DNA of 64,000 nucleotides from RGIG1959 sp045604545 (GCA_045604545.1 JAZUOG010000047.1:20417-84416), one strand, 5' to 3'; positions 24,619 to 32,490 are shown, counted from the stretch's first letter. The notes: a model not told the origin generated them from the letters alone. Made by a program: numbers and translations.

Positions 24619-25640
24619 TCAATATGATCACGGTCAGCGGTAATCCGAAGCGTATCAACGAGATGCGCGAAGCTGTCCAAAATGATGAGTGCGGACTCGG
24701 CACGATTGATTTTAATAAAATTGCGCCGATGCCGCCGTCGCTGGAAATCGAGTGTAGCACACGCACCAATAACGGTGTTAAAGCAGTTCGTGATTTCTTC
24801 GAAGTTTATGGCATCGCACATCCCGGTGAAACGGATATATCCAAAGTGCCGATTGAGAGCCAAGAAGCCTTCCTCCGCATCCGGTCAGACATCGACCGTG
24901 AGGAATGGGAGCTTGGCAAGCAAGCGTATATGAATCAAGCGCAATACGGTGCGCAGACATGGTACGGTTGGGCTATCGATAATTGGGGTACGAAATGGAA
25001 CGCCTACGGCTATGACGGAACAGGTTACGAAAACGGCAATGGTTTGTATTGCCAAACTGCGTGGAGTGCGCCGCATCCCGTCATGGCAAAACTCGCTGAG
25101 ATGTATCCCGATCTGACATTTACCCATGAATGGGCAGATGAAGATCTCGGAAGTAACTGCGGTCGGGTAACCTATGCACAAGGAGAACGCGTAGATGTCT
25201 TCATTCCCGAAGGAAAAGAAGCATTGGAGTTTGCGTGCAATGTGTGGGATTATGATCTGCAGGGGCTTGGTTACGAACTCAATGTTCTCGGCACTGACTA
25301 TGTCTACACCGAGATGGAGAGTTTCAAGCTTGCGGATTTGTTCGGTAAGCCCGCGCTGTTTACCGATGAAAAGCTGACCGCCGCCGATATTCCGCAGGGG
25401 CTGTTCTGTTATTACTTCAACAGCACCGATAACGGCGAGCCGTATTCGGTAAGTTTGACACTCACCGACCGTTTTGCGGGATGTGTCGTCACCGACGAAC
25501 CGCTCGAATTCGACGGGCAAACACACATCACATTCGACGAGAATAACCCGTTCTTCATCATCGGCGACGGTGAGATGAGTTTCCGTGAATATATGAACGG
25601 CGAGTTCGACGGCCCTTTTAACGATGTAACAATGACTTGA
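24603..25640 (+). CDS. YubB/DUF1281-like and LPD28-like element protein
   Basis: A 345-residue cytoplasmic protein. The N-terminal part (MPNHVINMITVSGN, then WYGWAIDNWGTKWNAY at about residue 120 and FTHEWADEDLG at about 178) matches the YubB ferredoxin-like/DUF1281 pattern of plasmid and ICE proteins. Residues from about 240 (FKLADLFGKPALFTDEKL, IPQGLFCYYF) resemble the LPD28 polyvalent-protein domain. Such proteins travel with conjugative plasmids and elements, where their role is not settled. Family assignment is from memory of these motifs and is moderately sure. It overlaps the previous gene. Confidence 0.75.
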   Translation: MPNHVINMITVSGNPKRINEMREAVQNDECGLGTIDFNKIAPMPPSLEIECSTRTNNGVKAVRDFFEVYGIAHPGETDISKVPIESQEAFLRIRSDIDREEWELGKQAYMNQAQYGAQTWYGWAIDNWGTKWNAYGYDGTGYENGNGLYCQTAWSAPHPVMAKLAEMYPDLTFTHEWADEDLGSNCGRVTYAQGERVDVFIPEGKEALEFACNVWDYDLQGLGYELNVLGTDYVYTEMESFKLADLFGKPALFTDEKLTAADIPQGLFCYYFNSTDNGEPYSVSLTLTDRFAGCVVTDEPLEFDGQTHITFDENNPFFIIGDGEMSFREYMNGEFDGPFNDVTMT

Positions 25641-25662
25641 ATTGTGAGAGGATGTGATACCG

Positions 25663-25941
25663 ATGGATCAGATCGAAGAAACTGCTGTCACAGCAGAACG
25701 GCAAATTACCCTCGGCGAAGTCATGGATGACAGCATGACTCTTGCAGATAAGATCACAAATGTGTTTGAACGGTTGAGCCGTATGGAAGGTGTTTCGGCT
25801 TCCGAAATGACGGAACTCTCACGGCTGAAAGACAACCTTTTAGACAGCATGAGGAATGTCACTGACGGCATCTGCTCAACTATGTCATGGTATGAAGAAA
25901 CTATCAGCGCCGACGAATCGGACTATATAACAATGGGATGA
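25663..25941 (+). CDS. Small hypothetical element protein
   Basis: A 92-residue acidic, mostly helical protein (MDQIEETAVTAERQ) that may form a coiled coil. It starts 22 bases after the YubB/LPD28-like gene with GAGAGGATG upstream. No recognised family. Confidence 0.7.
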   Translation: MDQIEETAVTAERQITLGEVMDDSMTLADKITNVFERLSRMEGVSASEMTELSRLKDNLLDSMRNVTDGICSTMSWYEETISADESDYITMG

Positions 25942-25977
25942 ACCCCCAATCTATATTAACAATGAGGTGATCGGTAT

Positions 25978-26331
25978 ATGACCAAAAAAGAAAGACAAGC
26001 TCTGATTGATTCCTATGGAAAGGCATACCTTGTTTCCGGTGCTTATTGCACGCCGTTTTGGGATACTTTTCTTAAACTGACCGAGGGCTTTGGAGCCGCG
26101 AGATCCGTTCAAGAAGTTCTCAAAACGTTGCATGATGCAGATGCGTATCGCGAAGCATATCAACTGATCGTATCCTTGTTTGAGATCATGTTTTCGAATG
26201 TCCCCGCGCAGATTTCGGAAATGGGCGATGACGAAACGATGATGAAAGACTTCGTCTATGAGTTTTTGGAAGATACCGCCGATATCTTGGATGAGAACCA
26301 ACAACTCGCCGAGGGCAATTTTGAGGATTAA
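25978..26331 (+). CDS. Small hypothetical element protein
   Basis: A 117-residue acidic helical protein (MTKKERQALIDSYGKAYLVS) with AATGAGGTG upstream. It has no membrane segment and no recognised motif. It is the last gene of the small-gene series before a hairpin. Confidence 0.7.
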   Translation: MTKKERQALIDSYGKAYLVSGAYCTPFWDTFLKLTEGFGAARSVQEVLKTLHDADAYREAYQLIVSLFEIMFSNVPAQISEMGDDETMMKDFVYEFLEDTADILDENQQLAEGNFED

Positions 26332-26345
26332 ACAACCAAACCCCC

Positions 26346-26379
26346 GACCGAAACATTTTTGTTACGGTCGCCTGTTTTT
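26346..26379 (+). terminator. Intrinsic terminator after the small-gene series
   Basis: GACCGAAAC pairs with GTTACGGTC with one mismatch; GCCTGTTTTTCC follows. Confidence 0.6.
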
Positions 26380-26401
26380 CCTTCATCTAATATGAATAGC
26401 T

Positions 26402-26665
26402 TTAATATGTTTTTTGATTCAGATAATCCTTATACCATCCTTCGACCATTGAGGGGCTAATATTCGTCATTTCCTCTTCGGTACCATATACAGCCCAACC
26501 CGTTACTATAGGATTATTATTGCAATCATAAAAATTAGCATATCGACTCATTTTTTCAATCCCACGAATTGTTCGAATTGGACTATTATTATCTGTTATA
26601 CGGCAAAAAAACATTTGACCGTTATATTCAAAGCTTATGCAATCATCCTGCCACGTTCTGTTCAT
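26402..26665 (-). CDS. Small hypothetical protein
   Basis: An 87-residue soluble protein (MNRTWQDDCISFEYNGQMFF) on the minus strand with AAAAGGGGA before its start. It lies 30 bp downstream of the QueG-like gene and may be co-transcribed. The codon choice is AT-rich compared with its plus-strand neighbours. No family recognised. Confidence 0.6.
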   Translation of the reverse strand: MNRTWQDDCISFEYNGQMFFCRITDNNSPIRTIRGIEKMSRYANFYDCNNNPIVTGWAVYGTEEEMTNISPSMVEGWYKDYLNQKTY

Positions 26666-26695
26666 AACACAACATCCCCTTTTTGATTGTGACTT

Positions 26696-27376
26696 TCAAA
26701 ATGAATTCTCGGTGCCGAAATTATGCGGGCATATATCACGGCAGGCGTGGCAGCAGATACCCCATACTTGCGTGACCTCGTCTGTTTTGAACGCATACGC
26801 ATCGCACGCCTCTTGATTCATATCCACATTATCCAACGCATGAACCGGACAAGTATTCACACATTTCATACAGCCGTCGCAGATGCTTTCTTTCAGCTCA
26901 TCTGCTTCTAATTCGACATCGCATAGCACGGTTCCTAACCATACCATACTTCCATATTCGGGAGTGATCAGCAAAGAGTGTCGCCCGATTGTGCCGAGCC
27001 CTGCTGCCTGTGCGGCATGCTTTTGAGAAACCACGGAACGCCAACGATTGGTACGCGGATCGTATTCGCTTTCGTTTGTCGGGATCGGTACACAATGGAT
27101 ATGGTGTTTCTCCATTTCAATGCAGAAATCCAATGCGATGGCATCGAGCTTTGCGGTGATACTGTTGCGGATGCGTGTATACGGTGTCGGTGAAGATGAG
27201 GTTAAACAACCCACGGGGAAACGGCAAGCAAACGACACCACCGACTTGCACGCAGGAAACACATCACACGGATGGAATCCTTCGGGCGCATCTTCAAAAC
27301 GGTCAAGCGAAGCAATTCCGCAAAGATCTGCACCGAGCGAACGCACAATACTTTTTACTTCTTCTGCTGTAATCAT
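26696..27376 (-). CDS. QueG-like 4Fe-4S double-cluster protein
   Basis: A 226-residue protein related to epoxyqueuosine reductase and similar 4Fe-4S reductases. It has SLGADLCGIASLDRF at the N terminus, GLGTIGRHSLLITPEYGS near the middle and two cluster motifs, CDGCMKCVNTCP and CCHACRDICP, in the last 60 residues. It is shorter than QueG (about 300-380 residues) and lacks the C-terminal HEAT region. A role in queuosine synthesis is therefore not certain; it may be a paralogue with another redox role. A TATAAT on its strand near 27410 may be its promoter. Confidence 0.85.
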   Translation of the reverse strand: MITAEEVKSIVRSLGADLCGIASLDRFEDAPEGFHPCDVFPACKSVVSFACRFPVGCLTSSSPTPYTRIRNSITAKLDAIALDFCIEMEKHHIHCVPIPTNESEYDPRTNRWRSVVSQKHAAQAAGLGTIGRHSLLITPEYGSMVWLGTVLCDVELEADELKESICDGCMKCVNTCPVHALDNVDMNQEACDAYAFKTDEVTQVWGICCHACRDICPHNFGTENSF

Positions 27377-27454
27377 TTTCGCACCGCCCTGTTTTGGATG
27401 ATATATCCATTATAGCACATTTTGGAATAATAGCAAGAAACTCATCATTGATTG

Positions 27455-27501
27455 TTGCAGTAAGAAATCCCCACTTTCGTAAGCGGCAATCTCTTACTGC
27501 A
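27455..27501. other. Perfect 11-bp inverted repeat
   Basis: TTGCAGTAAGA (27455-27465) and TCTTACTGCAA (27491-27501) with a 25-nt loop, between the QueG-like gene and the pRiA4b-ORF3-like gene. It could be an operator or the end of a small insertion. A short minus-strand frame covers it but contains the presumed promoter and has no good ribosome site. Apart from this and the promoters, 27377-27644 holds nothing I recognise. Confidence 0.45.
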
Positions 27502-27564
27502 ATAACATACGTCTGTCCAATTTGGATGTTCAGATTTGAATACGGCAACGGACAAAACTCCGAA

Positions 27565-27581
27565 AAAGGTTAGGTTGACAA
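27565..27581. repeat. 17-bp direct repeat, left copy
   Basis: AAAGGTTAGGTTGACAA. The identical 17 bp is at 29189-29205, and a 13-nt partial copy is at 29403-29415. The two full copies bracket exactly one gene. The last six bases of the left copy also serve as a -35 box. Confidence 0.85.
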
Positions 27582-27603
27582 AGTTTGATATACACTTTAC
27601 AAT
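27575..27603 (+). promoter_or_regulatory. Promoter of the pRiA4b-ORF3-like gene
   Basis: TTGACA (27575-27580), 17-bp spacer, TACAAT (27598-27603), 42 bp before the start. Confidence 0.7.
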
Positions 27604-27644
27604 ATAGGTGGATGAACAAAATCACCTCGAAAGGATGGTTGATT

Positions 27645-29141
27645 ATGGATCGCGCCGAATTGTATGAAAACATTATCAAAACTTATAACGAAACGGGATC
27701 TGTAAAGGATACCGCAACCAAGTTGCATACGAGCGTCGTGAAAGTTCGCCGTGTGCTGATAACCGAAGGATTGTGGAGTAGCCCTACGAGTCTCAAAATT
27801 TTGGCTCTGTATGAAGATGGTCTCACGGTTGCTCAGATCGCCGAAAAGCTTAACTACTCCGAAAAGAATGTACAAGCATTCCTGCCGTATACACGGGGTG
27901 CCTATGGCGGCGAAAGCACATATTCCACCACTTCTAAGGAATATCGTGAAAGAATGCAATTGGCAGCGAGCAGACAAGTTCGTGCAGGTTCGTTGCCGCC
28001 TAACGGCATGGCTCGCCAAGCCATTAGGCATCACGAGGACTCCGATGGTCAACACACCAAAAAGCCGATGGCGCTGAAATTGCATTTGGAACTCGATACC
28101 GAAGGTCTGTCTGCAGAGGAACTGTGCATCTTAAAAGAACACGGAAAGATGAAGAAAGCAATATCTCGCGATATCATCATTCCCGCCGATATGACATTGC
28201 ACGCCTTGCATTATGCTATCCAAAGATTGTTCGGTTGGCAAAACAGCCACTTGCACCACTACGCTTTTCCGAATGATGTATTTGAACATGTTACACGCAA
28301 CAGTTTTGATAGATGGCTCCGCCTTTGCGGCATCTATTTCCGTTTCCCGCAAGAAGAATCCGATGATCTGTTTTGGGATGATAACTATGAGCCGGTTATG
28401 AGTTTCAAATCTTGGTTAAAATCCAAGTATTCCGGTCCCTATGGTTATGGCGGTATGGGTGATCATTATTATGAAAACCAACGCCTTGTAAGAGAGCTTA
28501 AACAAGATATGCCCGTACTGAAAGTGCATGACGGCAAAAAGATGAGAGAGGTGCCGATCGAAAGCGCCACGCTTGACGATGCGCGGAATAGCATCTACCT
28601 CGGCGGCCCCATGAATTATTTGCTTGAAAAAATGACCGTAGCAGATTATATCTTCCTTCCCGATAACGATTATTTCTTAACACCCATTGACGAGGATATT
28701 CAATTCCTTGAGAGCGGTGAAAAATTAGCAAAGAGATGGGAAGAAATAACCGCCGATCTGGAAAATAACTATGCTGAATTTGAGTCCATCGCTTTCGTAA
28801 CAACCGTGCGGTTACAGGCACAAACTCATCGTCTTGATTATTTCTATGATTACGGCGATGATTGGAAAGTGTCCATCACCTGTTCCGAAGCGTACTATAT
28901 GAGCGATCTTATGGAACAAGACAACGCTCCGATTCAGAAAGTTACCACAAAACAAGAACCTATCTGCGTAAAAGCTGATGGTCTTCCCGTCATGGAAGAT
29001 GTCGGTGGAATTTCGGGCTATGTTGAATTCCTCTCGGCAATACATAATTCTTACGATGAAGATGAACGAGCAGAACTTCTTGAATGGGCAAATTCCATGC
29101 GATGGAGCGGTAGGTCATCAGGAGTTGCAAGTATGCTCTGA
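27645..29141 (+). CDS. pRiA4b ORF-3-like protein with N-terminal HTH
   Basis: A 498-residue protein. Residues 1-80 look like two helix-turn-helix units (VKDTATKLHTSVVKVRRVL and LTVAQIAEKLNYSEKNVQAF). The rest matches the pRiA4b ORF-3/IS1096 TnpR-like family: MTLHALHYAIQRLFGWQNSH, LHHYAFP, and near the C terminus FYDYGDDWKVSITC and DGLPVMEDVGG. This family is associated with mobile DNA, but its activity is unknown. The start is the ATG at 27645 behind GAAAGGATG. The gene lies alone between 17-bp direct repeats, so it may have arrived as a cassette. Confidence 0.85.
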   Translation: MDRAELYENIIKTYNETGSVKDTATKLHTSVVKVRRVLITEGLWSSPTSLKILALYEDGLTVAQIAEKLNYSEKNVQAFLPYTRGAYGGESTYSTTSKEYRERMQLAASRQVRAGSLPPNGMARQAIRHHEDSDGQHTKKPMALKLHLELDTEGLSAEELCILKEHGKMKKAISRDIIIPADMTLHALHYAIQRLFGWQNSHLHHYAFPNDVFEHVTRNSFDRWLRLCGIYFRFPQEESDDLFWDDNYEPVMSFKSWLKSKYSGPYGYGGMGDHYYENQRLVRELKQDMPVLKVHDGKKMREVPIESATLDDARNSIYLGGPMNYLLEKMTVADYIFLPDNDYFLTPIDEDIQFLESGEKLAKRWEEITADLENNYAEFESIAFVTTVRLQAQTHRLDYFYDYGDDWKVSITCSEAYYMSDLMEQDNAPIQKVTTKQEPICVKADGLPVMEDVGGISGYVEFLSAIHNSYDEDERAELLEWANSMRWSGRSSGVASML

Positions 29142-29188
29142 TCCATGAAATGGTGGGGGGTTCGGAAAAATGAACGGCAGTTCAAAAG

Positions 29189-29205
29189 AAAGGTTAGGTT
29201 GACAA
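29189..29205. repeat. 17-bp direct repeat, right copy
   Basis: AAAGGTTAGGTTGACAA, identical to 27565-27581, lying about 48 bp after the stop of the pRiA4b-ORF3-like gene. Confidence 0.85.
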
Positions 29206-29216
29206 TAAATTCGCTC

Positions 29217-29300
29217 GCATCTATTTCGTTACAACATTCCCCCCGTTTGGAATCTATTTCGTTACAACACTAAATGCGGCCGCATCTATTTCGTTACAAC
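29217..29300. repeat. Three tandem copies of ATCTATTTCGTTACAAC
   Basis: The 17-mer ATCTATTTCGTTACAAC occurs at 29219, 29252 and 29284, about 32 bp apart. A relative, ATCTATTTTGGTGCTACAAC, is at 29418, and the reverse complement of a near-identical sequence lies directly after tRNA-Val (7412-7434 and 29634-29656). The stretch 29142-29617 holds no gene, only these motifs, a partial 17-bp repeat and hairpins. Confidence 0.85.
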
Positions 29301-29443
29301 ATTTCGGGGCAAAAACGGCTATTTAAGCATAAAAAAGCCCCCCCGACAAGGGGACAAAATGCTCGAAAACGTTGATACAAAGCCAATCTTAAGGTTTTTC
29401 AAAAAGGTTAGGTTGGCATCTATTTTGGTGCTACAACTCAAAC

Positions 29444-29477
29444 AAAAAAAGCACACCCAAGAGGGTGTGCTTTTTTT
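29444..29477. terminator. Intrinsic terminator
   Basis: AAAAAAAGCACACCC pairs with GGGTGTGCTTTTTTT around a short loop. The ATCTATTT motif precedes it. Confidence 0.8.
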
Positions 29478-29516
29478 GTTTGGCTATGAGCGTTACGGAC
29501 TCGAAAGCCCGTTAAG

Positions 29517-29540
29517 AAAACGTGCCGGTGGCACGTTTTT
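29517..29540. terminator. Short hairpin with T run
   Basis: AAAACGTGCC and GGCACGTTTT with a 3-nt loop; it has A and T runs on both sides. Confidence 0.6.
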
Positions 29541-29663
29541 AGGGCGTGGAGTTGAAGAAAAGCGGAGGTTTTACATGTACCAATAAACGAGGTAGAGACT
29601 GCCGCCTTTGTACGACACGTTTACGCCCACCATGTTGTAGGACCAAAATAGATGCCTACGCTT

Positions 29664-29700
29664 AAAACCCCGAGAACCCGTGCGGTTTTCGGGGGTTTTT
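29664..29700 (+). terminator. Intrinsic terminator in repeat copy 2
   Basis: The counterpart of 7442-7476 with a changed loop (AAAACCCCGAGAACC, then GGTTTTCGGGGG). Confidence 0.75.
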
Positions 29701-29777
29701 GCACCCCAAAAACAGGTGTCTTTCAAAAAGATGCCAACCCCCTCTTAAACGGACTCGAACCGTTGCATAACAATGTA

Positions 29778-29822
29778 AGCCCCGAATTTGAGAAAAATTC
29801 TCCTCAGATTCGGGGCTTTTTT
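29778..29822. terminator. Terminator downstream of XRE copy 2
   Basis: AGCCCCGAAT pairs with ATTCGGGGCT; the counterpart of 7554-7598. Confidence 0.7.
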
Positions 29823-29886
29823 GCTTTCTTTCAAAAAAATATTTGTTAATTGTTTGTGTCTTGTGACTACGCTCTTTTAACCGCCA

Positions 29887-30990
29887 TCAATCCACATTTT
29901 GAAGCTTTTGTTCGCATTTTTTGAATCTCGGATCGTTGGTGATGACATTATCATCCGTCTCAAAGCACAGGTTGTAGCAACCGTGCAGATAGAATTTAAA
30001 ATTGCTTTTTATCTCTGTAGCCACAACGGAATCTTCGCAATCCTTGTAATCAAGGATGAGTGTTTCGGTTAACTCGTTGATCACGTCAAACGCTTTATCC
30101 ATTTCAAATATCGCAATATACTCGTTGGCAAGATTATTGAGGGCGCTGTACAACCATTTTGTACGAATACGGATGTCCCGAAACTTTGCGTAGTTGAATT
30201 TCACACCTTCCAAAAGATCGTGCCAAGCGGCAATCGCCGCCTCCTTTTTGGCACCGTCGGCAATCGATAACCGTTTTGCTCTTACCGCCAACGCCCATAA
30301 ATAGTGATGAACGGCTTCGTTGCATACTGTCTCGGACAGATCAAGGCATTTGCTATGGTCGTTCTTTTTGGAATAGATTTCAATCTCCATCGCCGCCCGT
30401 ATGCTTCCTCTTTGCGGTAAGCCATCGGCTATCTCCTCGGCATTCGCAAAGTCGTTGCGGTAAAGGTACAGGACGATCAGCGTTTGCTTCGCATCGATCT
30501 GTCTTGTGGTATCACGGTCATAGTTGATAACGGATTTCAAAAGGTGAACAGCTTCGTTATAAAATCTATCTTTATCTTCCGCACAATGCACTCCATAGTA
30601 AATACATCTGACCAAACTGTCCGCACACAGCAGCTTCACTTCATGATCAAGCGGATATTTTTTGATATGTTCTTTGTAAAGCTTATAGCACGCATAGTAG
30701 GCGTCATCCTGACGTGCATACACTTTTTCAATGCCTTTGTTGATCTTCTCCGCTTCTGCATATAACGCTTCGCGGTCAGCTTTTTCATCGCCGCCGACAC
30801 CGAGCAAGCAGTCGGTTGTCACACCAAGGATTGCGGCAAGCGGAACGATTTGGGAAATGTCAGGCATAGTGTTATCACATTCCCATTTGGAGATAGCTTG
30901 GACAGACACCATCAATTTTTCTGCCAGTTCTGCCTGTGTAAGCTGTGCATCTTTCCGTATCGTCTTTAATCGTTGTCCAAAGCTCAACAT
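29887..30990 (-). CDS. XRE-TPR regulator, copy 2
   Basis: A 367-residue paralogue of the products at 7663 and 37599, with identical length and no gaps. The HTH is at residues 1-60 (LTQAELAEKLMVSVQAISKW) and the TPR-like helices follow. Differences from copy 1 are scattered substitutions such as MIS to MVS in the HTH. It starts at 30990 behind GAAAGGAACGTAACC. It is divergent from the zincin-pyrophosphatase fusion gene. A TATACT box upstream and the hairpin at 31061 are shared with copy 3 but not copy 1. Confidence 0.92.
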   Translation of the reverse strand: MLSFGQRLKTIRKDAQLTQAELAEKLMVSVQAISKWECDNTMPDISQIVPLAAILGVTTDCLLGVGGDEKADREALYAEAEKINKGIEKVYARQDDAYYACYKLYKEHIKKYPLDHEVKLLCADSLVRCIYYGVHCAEDKDRFYNEAVHLLKSVINYDRDTTRQIDAKQTLIVLYLYRNDFANAEEIADGLPQRGSIRAAMEIEIYSKKNDHSKCLDLSETVCNEAVHHYLWALAVRAKRLSIADGAKKEAAIAAWHDLLEGVKFNYAKFRDIRIRTKWLYSALNNLANEYIAIFEMDKAFDVINELTETLILDYKDCEDSVVATEIKSNFKFYLHGCYNLCFETDDNVITNDPRFKKCEQKLQNVD

Positions 30991-31060
30991 GGTTACGTTC
31001 CTTTCAAAAACCGTGTTATGTTTAATCTAAGTATACCATATTGAGCGACTACAGTAAACA

Positions 31061-31098
31061 TATCAACAGGAGATAATCCGGTCTCCCGACGGTTGATA
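31061..31098. promoter_or_regulatory. Inverted repeat upstream of XRE copy 2
   Basis: TATCAAC and GGAGA pair with TCTCC and GTTGATA. It lies just upstream of the TATACT promoter of XRE copy 2, between that gene and the divergent fusion gene. A related hairpin is at 38773. It could be the operator of the XRE proteins. Confidence 0.5.
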
Positions 31099-31181
31099 AT
31101 ACCATTGGCGTAACGGCAACCATCTGTTGATTGACGAGTAGCCACACACGGTGGTATAATGTAAAAAAGGCGGTGATATGG

Positions 31182-32291
31182 ATGAAAATTGTTTTCTTCA
31201 AAAACGAAGCACATTTTCACCCGCGTATATCTTATGTTTGGGAAAATGCAGAAAACGTTGAGTTGGGTTCTAAATCCCCAAATTTAAAGAGATTTTTTAT
31301 GTGGATGCTTGTCATTCCCTTCTTTGTGTTTGTTATTGTATATAGTCAGGGATTGACAAGCAAATGGCTGTTGCTCCTTACATCATCGCTTTTGTGCCTT
31401 CCGATTCATGAATTTTGCCATGCTCTTTTTTGTTGGATATCTGGAAGAAAGGTTGAGAGAATACACTTTTTCCCATACAAACAGGTGCTATCTAATATAA
31501 CGGCGTATGTAAAACCTGCTTTCGGTGTGTGGAAGAAACATCAGATTGTTTTGTTTTTCTTGTTTCCTATCATTATGTTGTCCATCATTCCTGCGATATT
31601 AGCTATTTTTATTACTCCTTTAAGGCTTTGGTTGGTATCATTTTCGTTGCTGAATATCGCGGTGTCGTACTCGGATATTATCGATATAATTTATTTAATA
31701 AAATCGCCTAAAAAGAGCCTTTATTTCATGGATTTTACACTGATCACGAAAGATGCAGACAAGCCTGTAATCATACATCAATTATCGGTAACGCCAAAGC
31801 TTGACAAGATCCATCATAAATGCTTTGAATATTACAACGGTAAATTGACCAGAAAAGAGCCTCCAGCCGAAACGGTTGAGATAAGGAAAATAAAGCAGGA
31901 GTTTATCAATCAATTTCATCTCAAAATGACACAGCAAGAACACGAACAATTAGCGACATCGTATTTAGGCAAAATCGTCACCATCGAAATTGACCGCCCG
32001 ATTGGCACCATTCACCCGAAGCATTCTGATCTCGTTTATCCAATCAACTACGGCTATATTCCCGGTGTGCTCGGCGACGACGGCGAAGAACTGGATGTAT
32101 ATTTGCTTGGCGTAGATACGCCACAGGAAACCTATACCGCTCAAATCATCGGCATTGTGTATCGGCGCAACGACGTGGAGGACAAACTTGTTGCCGCTCC
32201 CGTCGGCGTGAAGTATACGAAAGAAGAAATCGCCGATGCAGTGCATTTTCAAGAACAATATTACGAAAGTTATATTGCTACAGAAGAATGA
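31182..32291 (+). CDS. Fusion of a DUF3267-like zincin membrane protein and a pyrophosphatase-like domain
   Basis: A 369-residue single reading frame. Residues 1-200 resemble DUF3267: four probable membrane helices and the zinc-peptidase-like motif IHEFCHALF (HExxH-like, here HEFCH) near residue 72. Residues about 260-369 resemble the short family I inorganic pyrophosphatase: IDRPIGTIHPKH, YPINYGYIPGVLGDDGEELD and YLLGVD. The two parts are joined by a charged linker without stop or frameshift. The start is the ATG at 31182 after AAGGCGGTG. I do not know this fusion; its function is open. It is divergent from XRE copy 2. Confidence 0.85.
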   Translation: MKIVFFKNEAHFHPRISYVWENAENVELGSKSPNLKRFFMWMLVIPFFVFVIVYSQGLTSKWLLLLTSSLLCLPIHEFCHALFCWISGRKVERIHFFPYKQVLSNITAYVKPAFGVWKKHQIVLFFLFPIIMLSIIPAILAIFITPLRLWLVSFSLLNIAVSYSDIIDIIYLIKSPKKSLYFMDFTLITKDADKPVIIHQLSVTPKLDKIHHKCFEYYNGKLTRKEPPAETVEIRKIKQEFINQFHLKMTQQEHEQLATSYLGKIVTIEIDRPIGTIHPKHSDLVYPINYGYIPGVLGDDGEELDVYLLGVDTPQETYTAQIIGIVYRRNDVEDKLVAAPVGVKYTKEEIADAVHFQEQYYESYIATEE

Positions 32292-32304
32292 AATGAGGAT
32301 TTTT

Positions 32305-32490
32305 ATGAACAATATTTCAAAAATCATCGATGCGGGAATGTGTGTCGGTTGCGGCGAATGTTCTTTTTGCGAGCATATTTCCTTTCAAAAGAATGCGTAT
32401 GGTGTACCGACGTCGATCGTAGATGCTACGTGCACGAATTGCGGCGAATGCCTGAATCAATGTGCATATAATCCGTATAACGAAAACTGA
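32305..32490 (+). CDS. Small ferredoxin-like protein
   Basis: A 61-residue protein starting MNNISKIIDAGM with two cysteine clusters, CVGCGECSFCEH and CTNCGECLNQCAYNP, suited to 4Fe-4S centres. The first cluster lacks the usual CxxxCP ending. The sequence resembles the N terminus of F420-hydrogenase-beta-like proteins, so it could be a truncated relic as well as a small ferredoxin. It begins 13 bases after the fusion gene and ends before a terminator, so it is probably co-transcribed. Confidence 0.7.
   Translation: MNNISKIIDAGMCVGCGECSFCEHISFQKNAYGVPTSIVDATCTNCGECLNQCAYNPYNEN

Larger units (their letters stand above)
7396..29632. mobile_element. Integrated element of about 22 kb at tRNA-Val
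   Basis: The segment is bounded by the 15-nt tRNA-Val 3' end at 7396-7410 and the same 15 nt at 29618-29632. The element carries an XRE regulator at its left end, sigma factors, a DinG-like helicase, three serine recombinase genes, an adhesin and small element-type genes. No relaxase, coupling protein, type IV secretion gene or tyrosine integrase is visible, so it may be a mobilisable or decayed element, or a product of tandem accretion. The repeat continues beyond the tRNA end through a complete XRE gene, which is far longer than a normal attachment core. Confidence 0.7.
29618..31020. repeat. Long direct repeat, copy 2 (tRNA-Val end plus XRE gene)
   Basis: Copy 2 of the repeat at 7396-8790. 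It starts with the 15-nt tRNA-Val 3' end, CGTTTACGCCCACCA, but the bases before it (CTTTGTACGACA) are unrelated to tRNA-Val. From the XRE gene upstream it is also similar to 37599-38809. Confidence 0.9.

Noticed and set aside
26696..27376. Calling the Fe-S protein QueG outright
   Set aside because: It is clearly shorter than QueG and lacks the C-terminal region, so only a family-level name is given.
27303..27548. An 81-codon minus-strand frame upstream of the QueG-like gene
   Set aside because: It contains the presumed promoter of that gene and lacks a ribosome site.
29652..29849. A 65-codon frame after the second tRNA-Val end, considered as a peptide for the XRE-TPR regulator
   Set aside because: It crosses two terminator hairpins, has no signal peptide and no ribosome site; the matching frame in copy 1 stops early.
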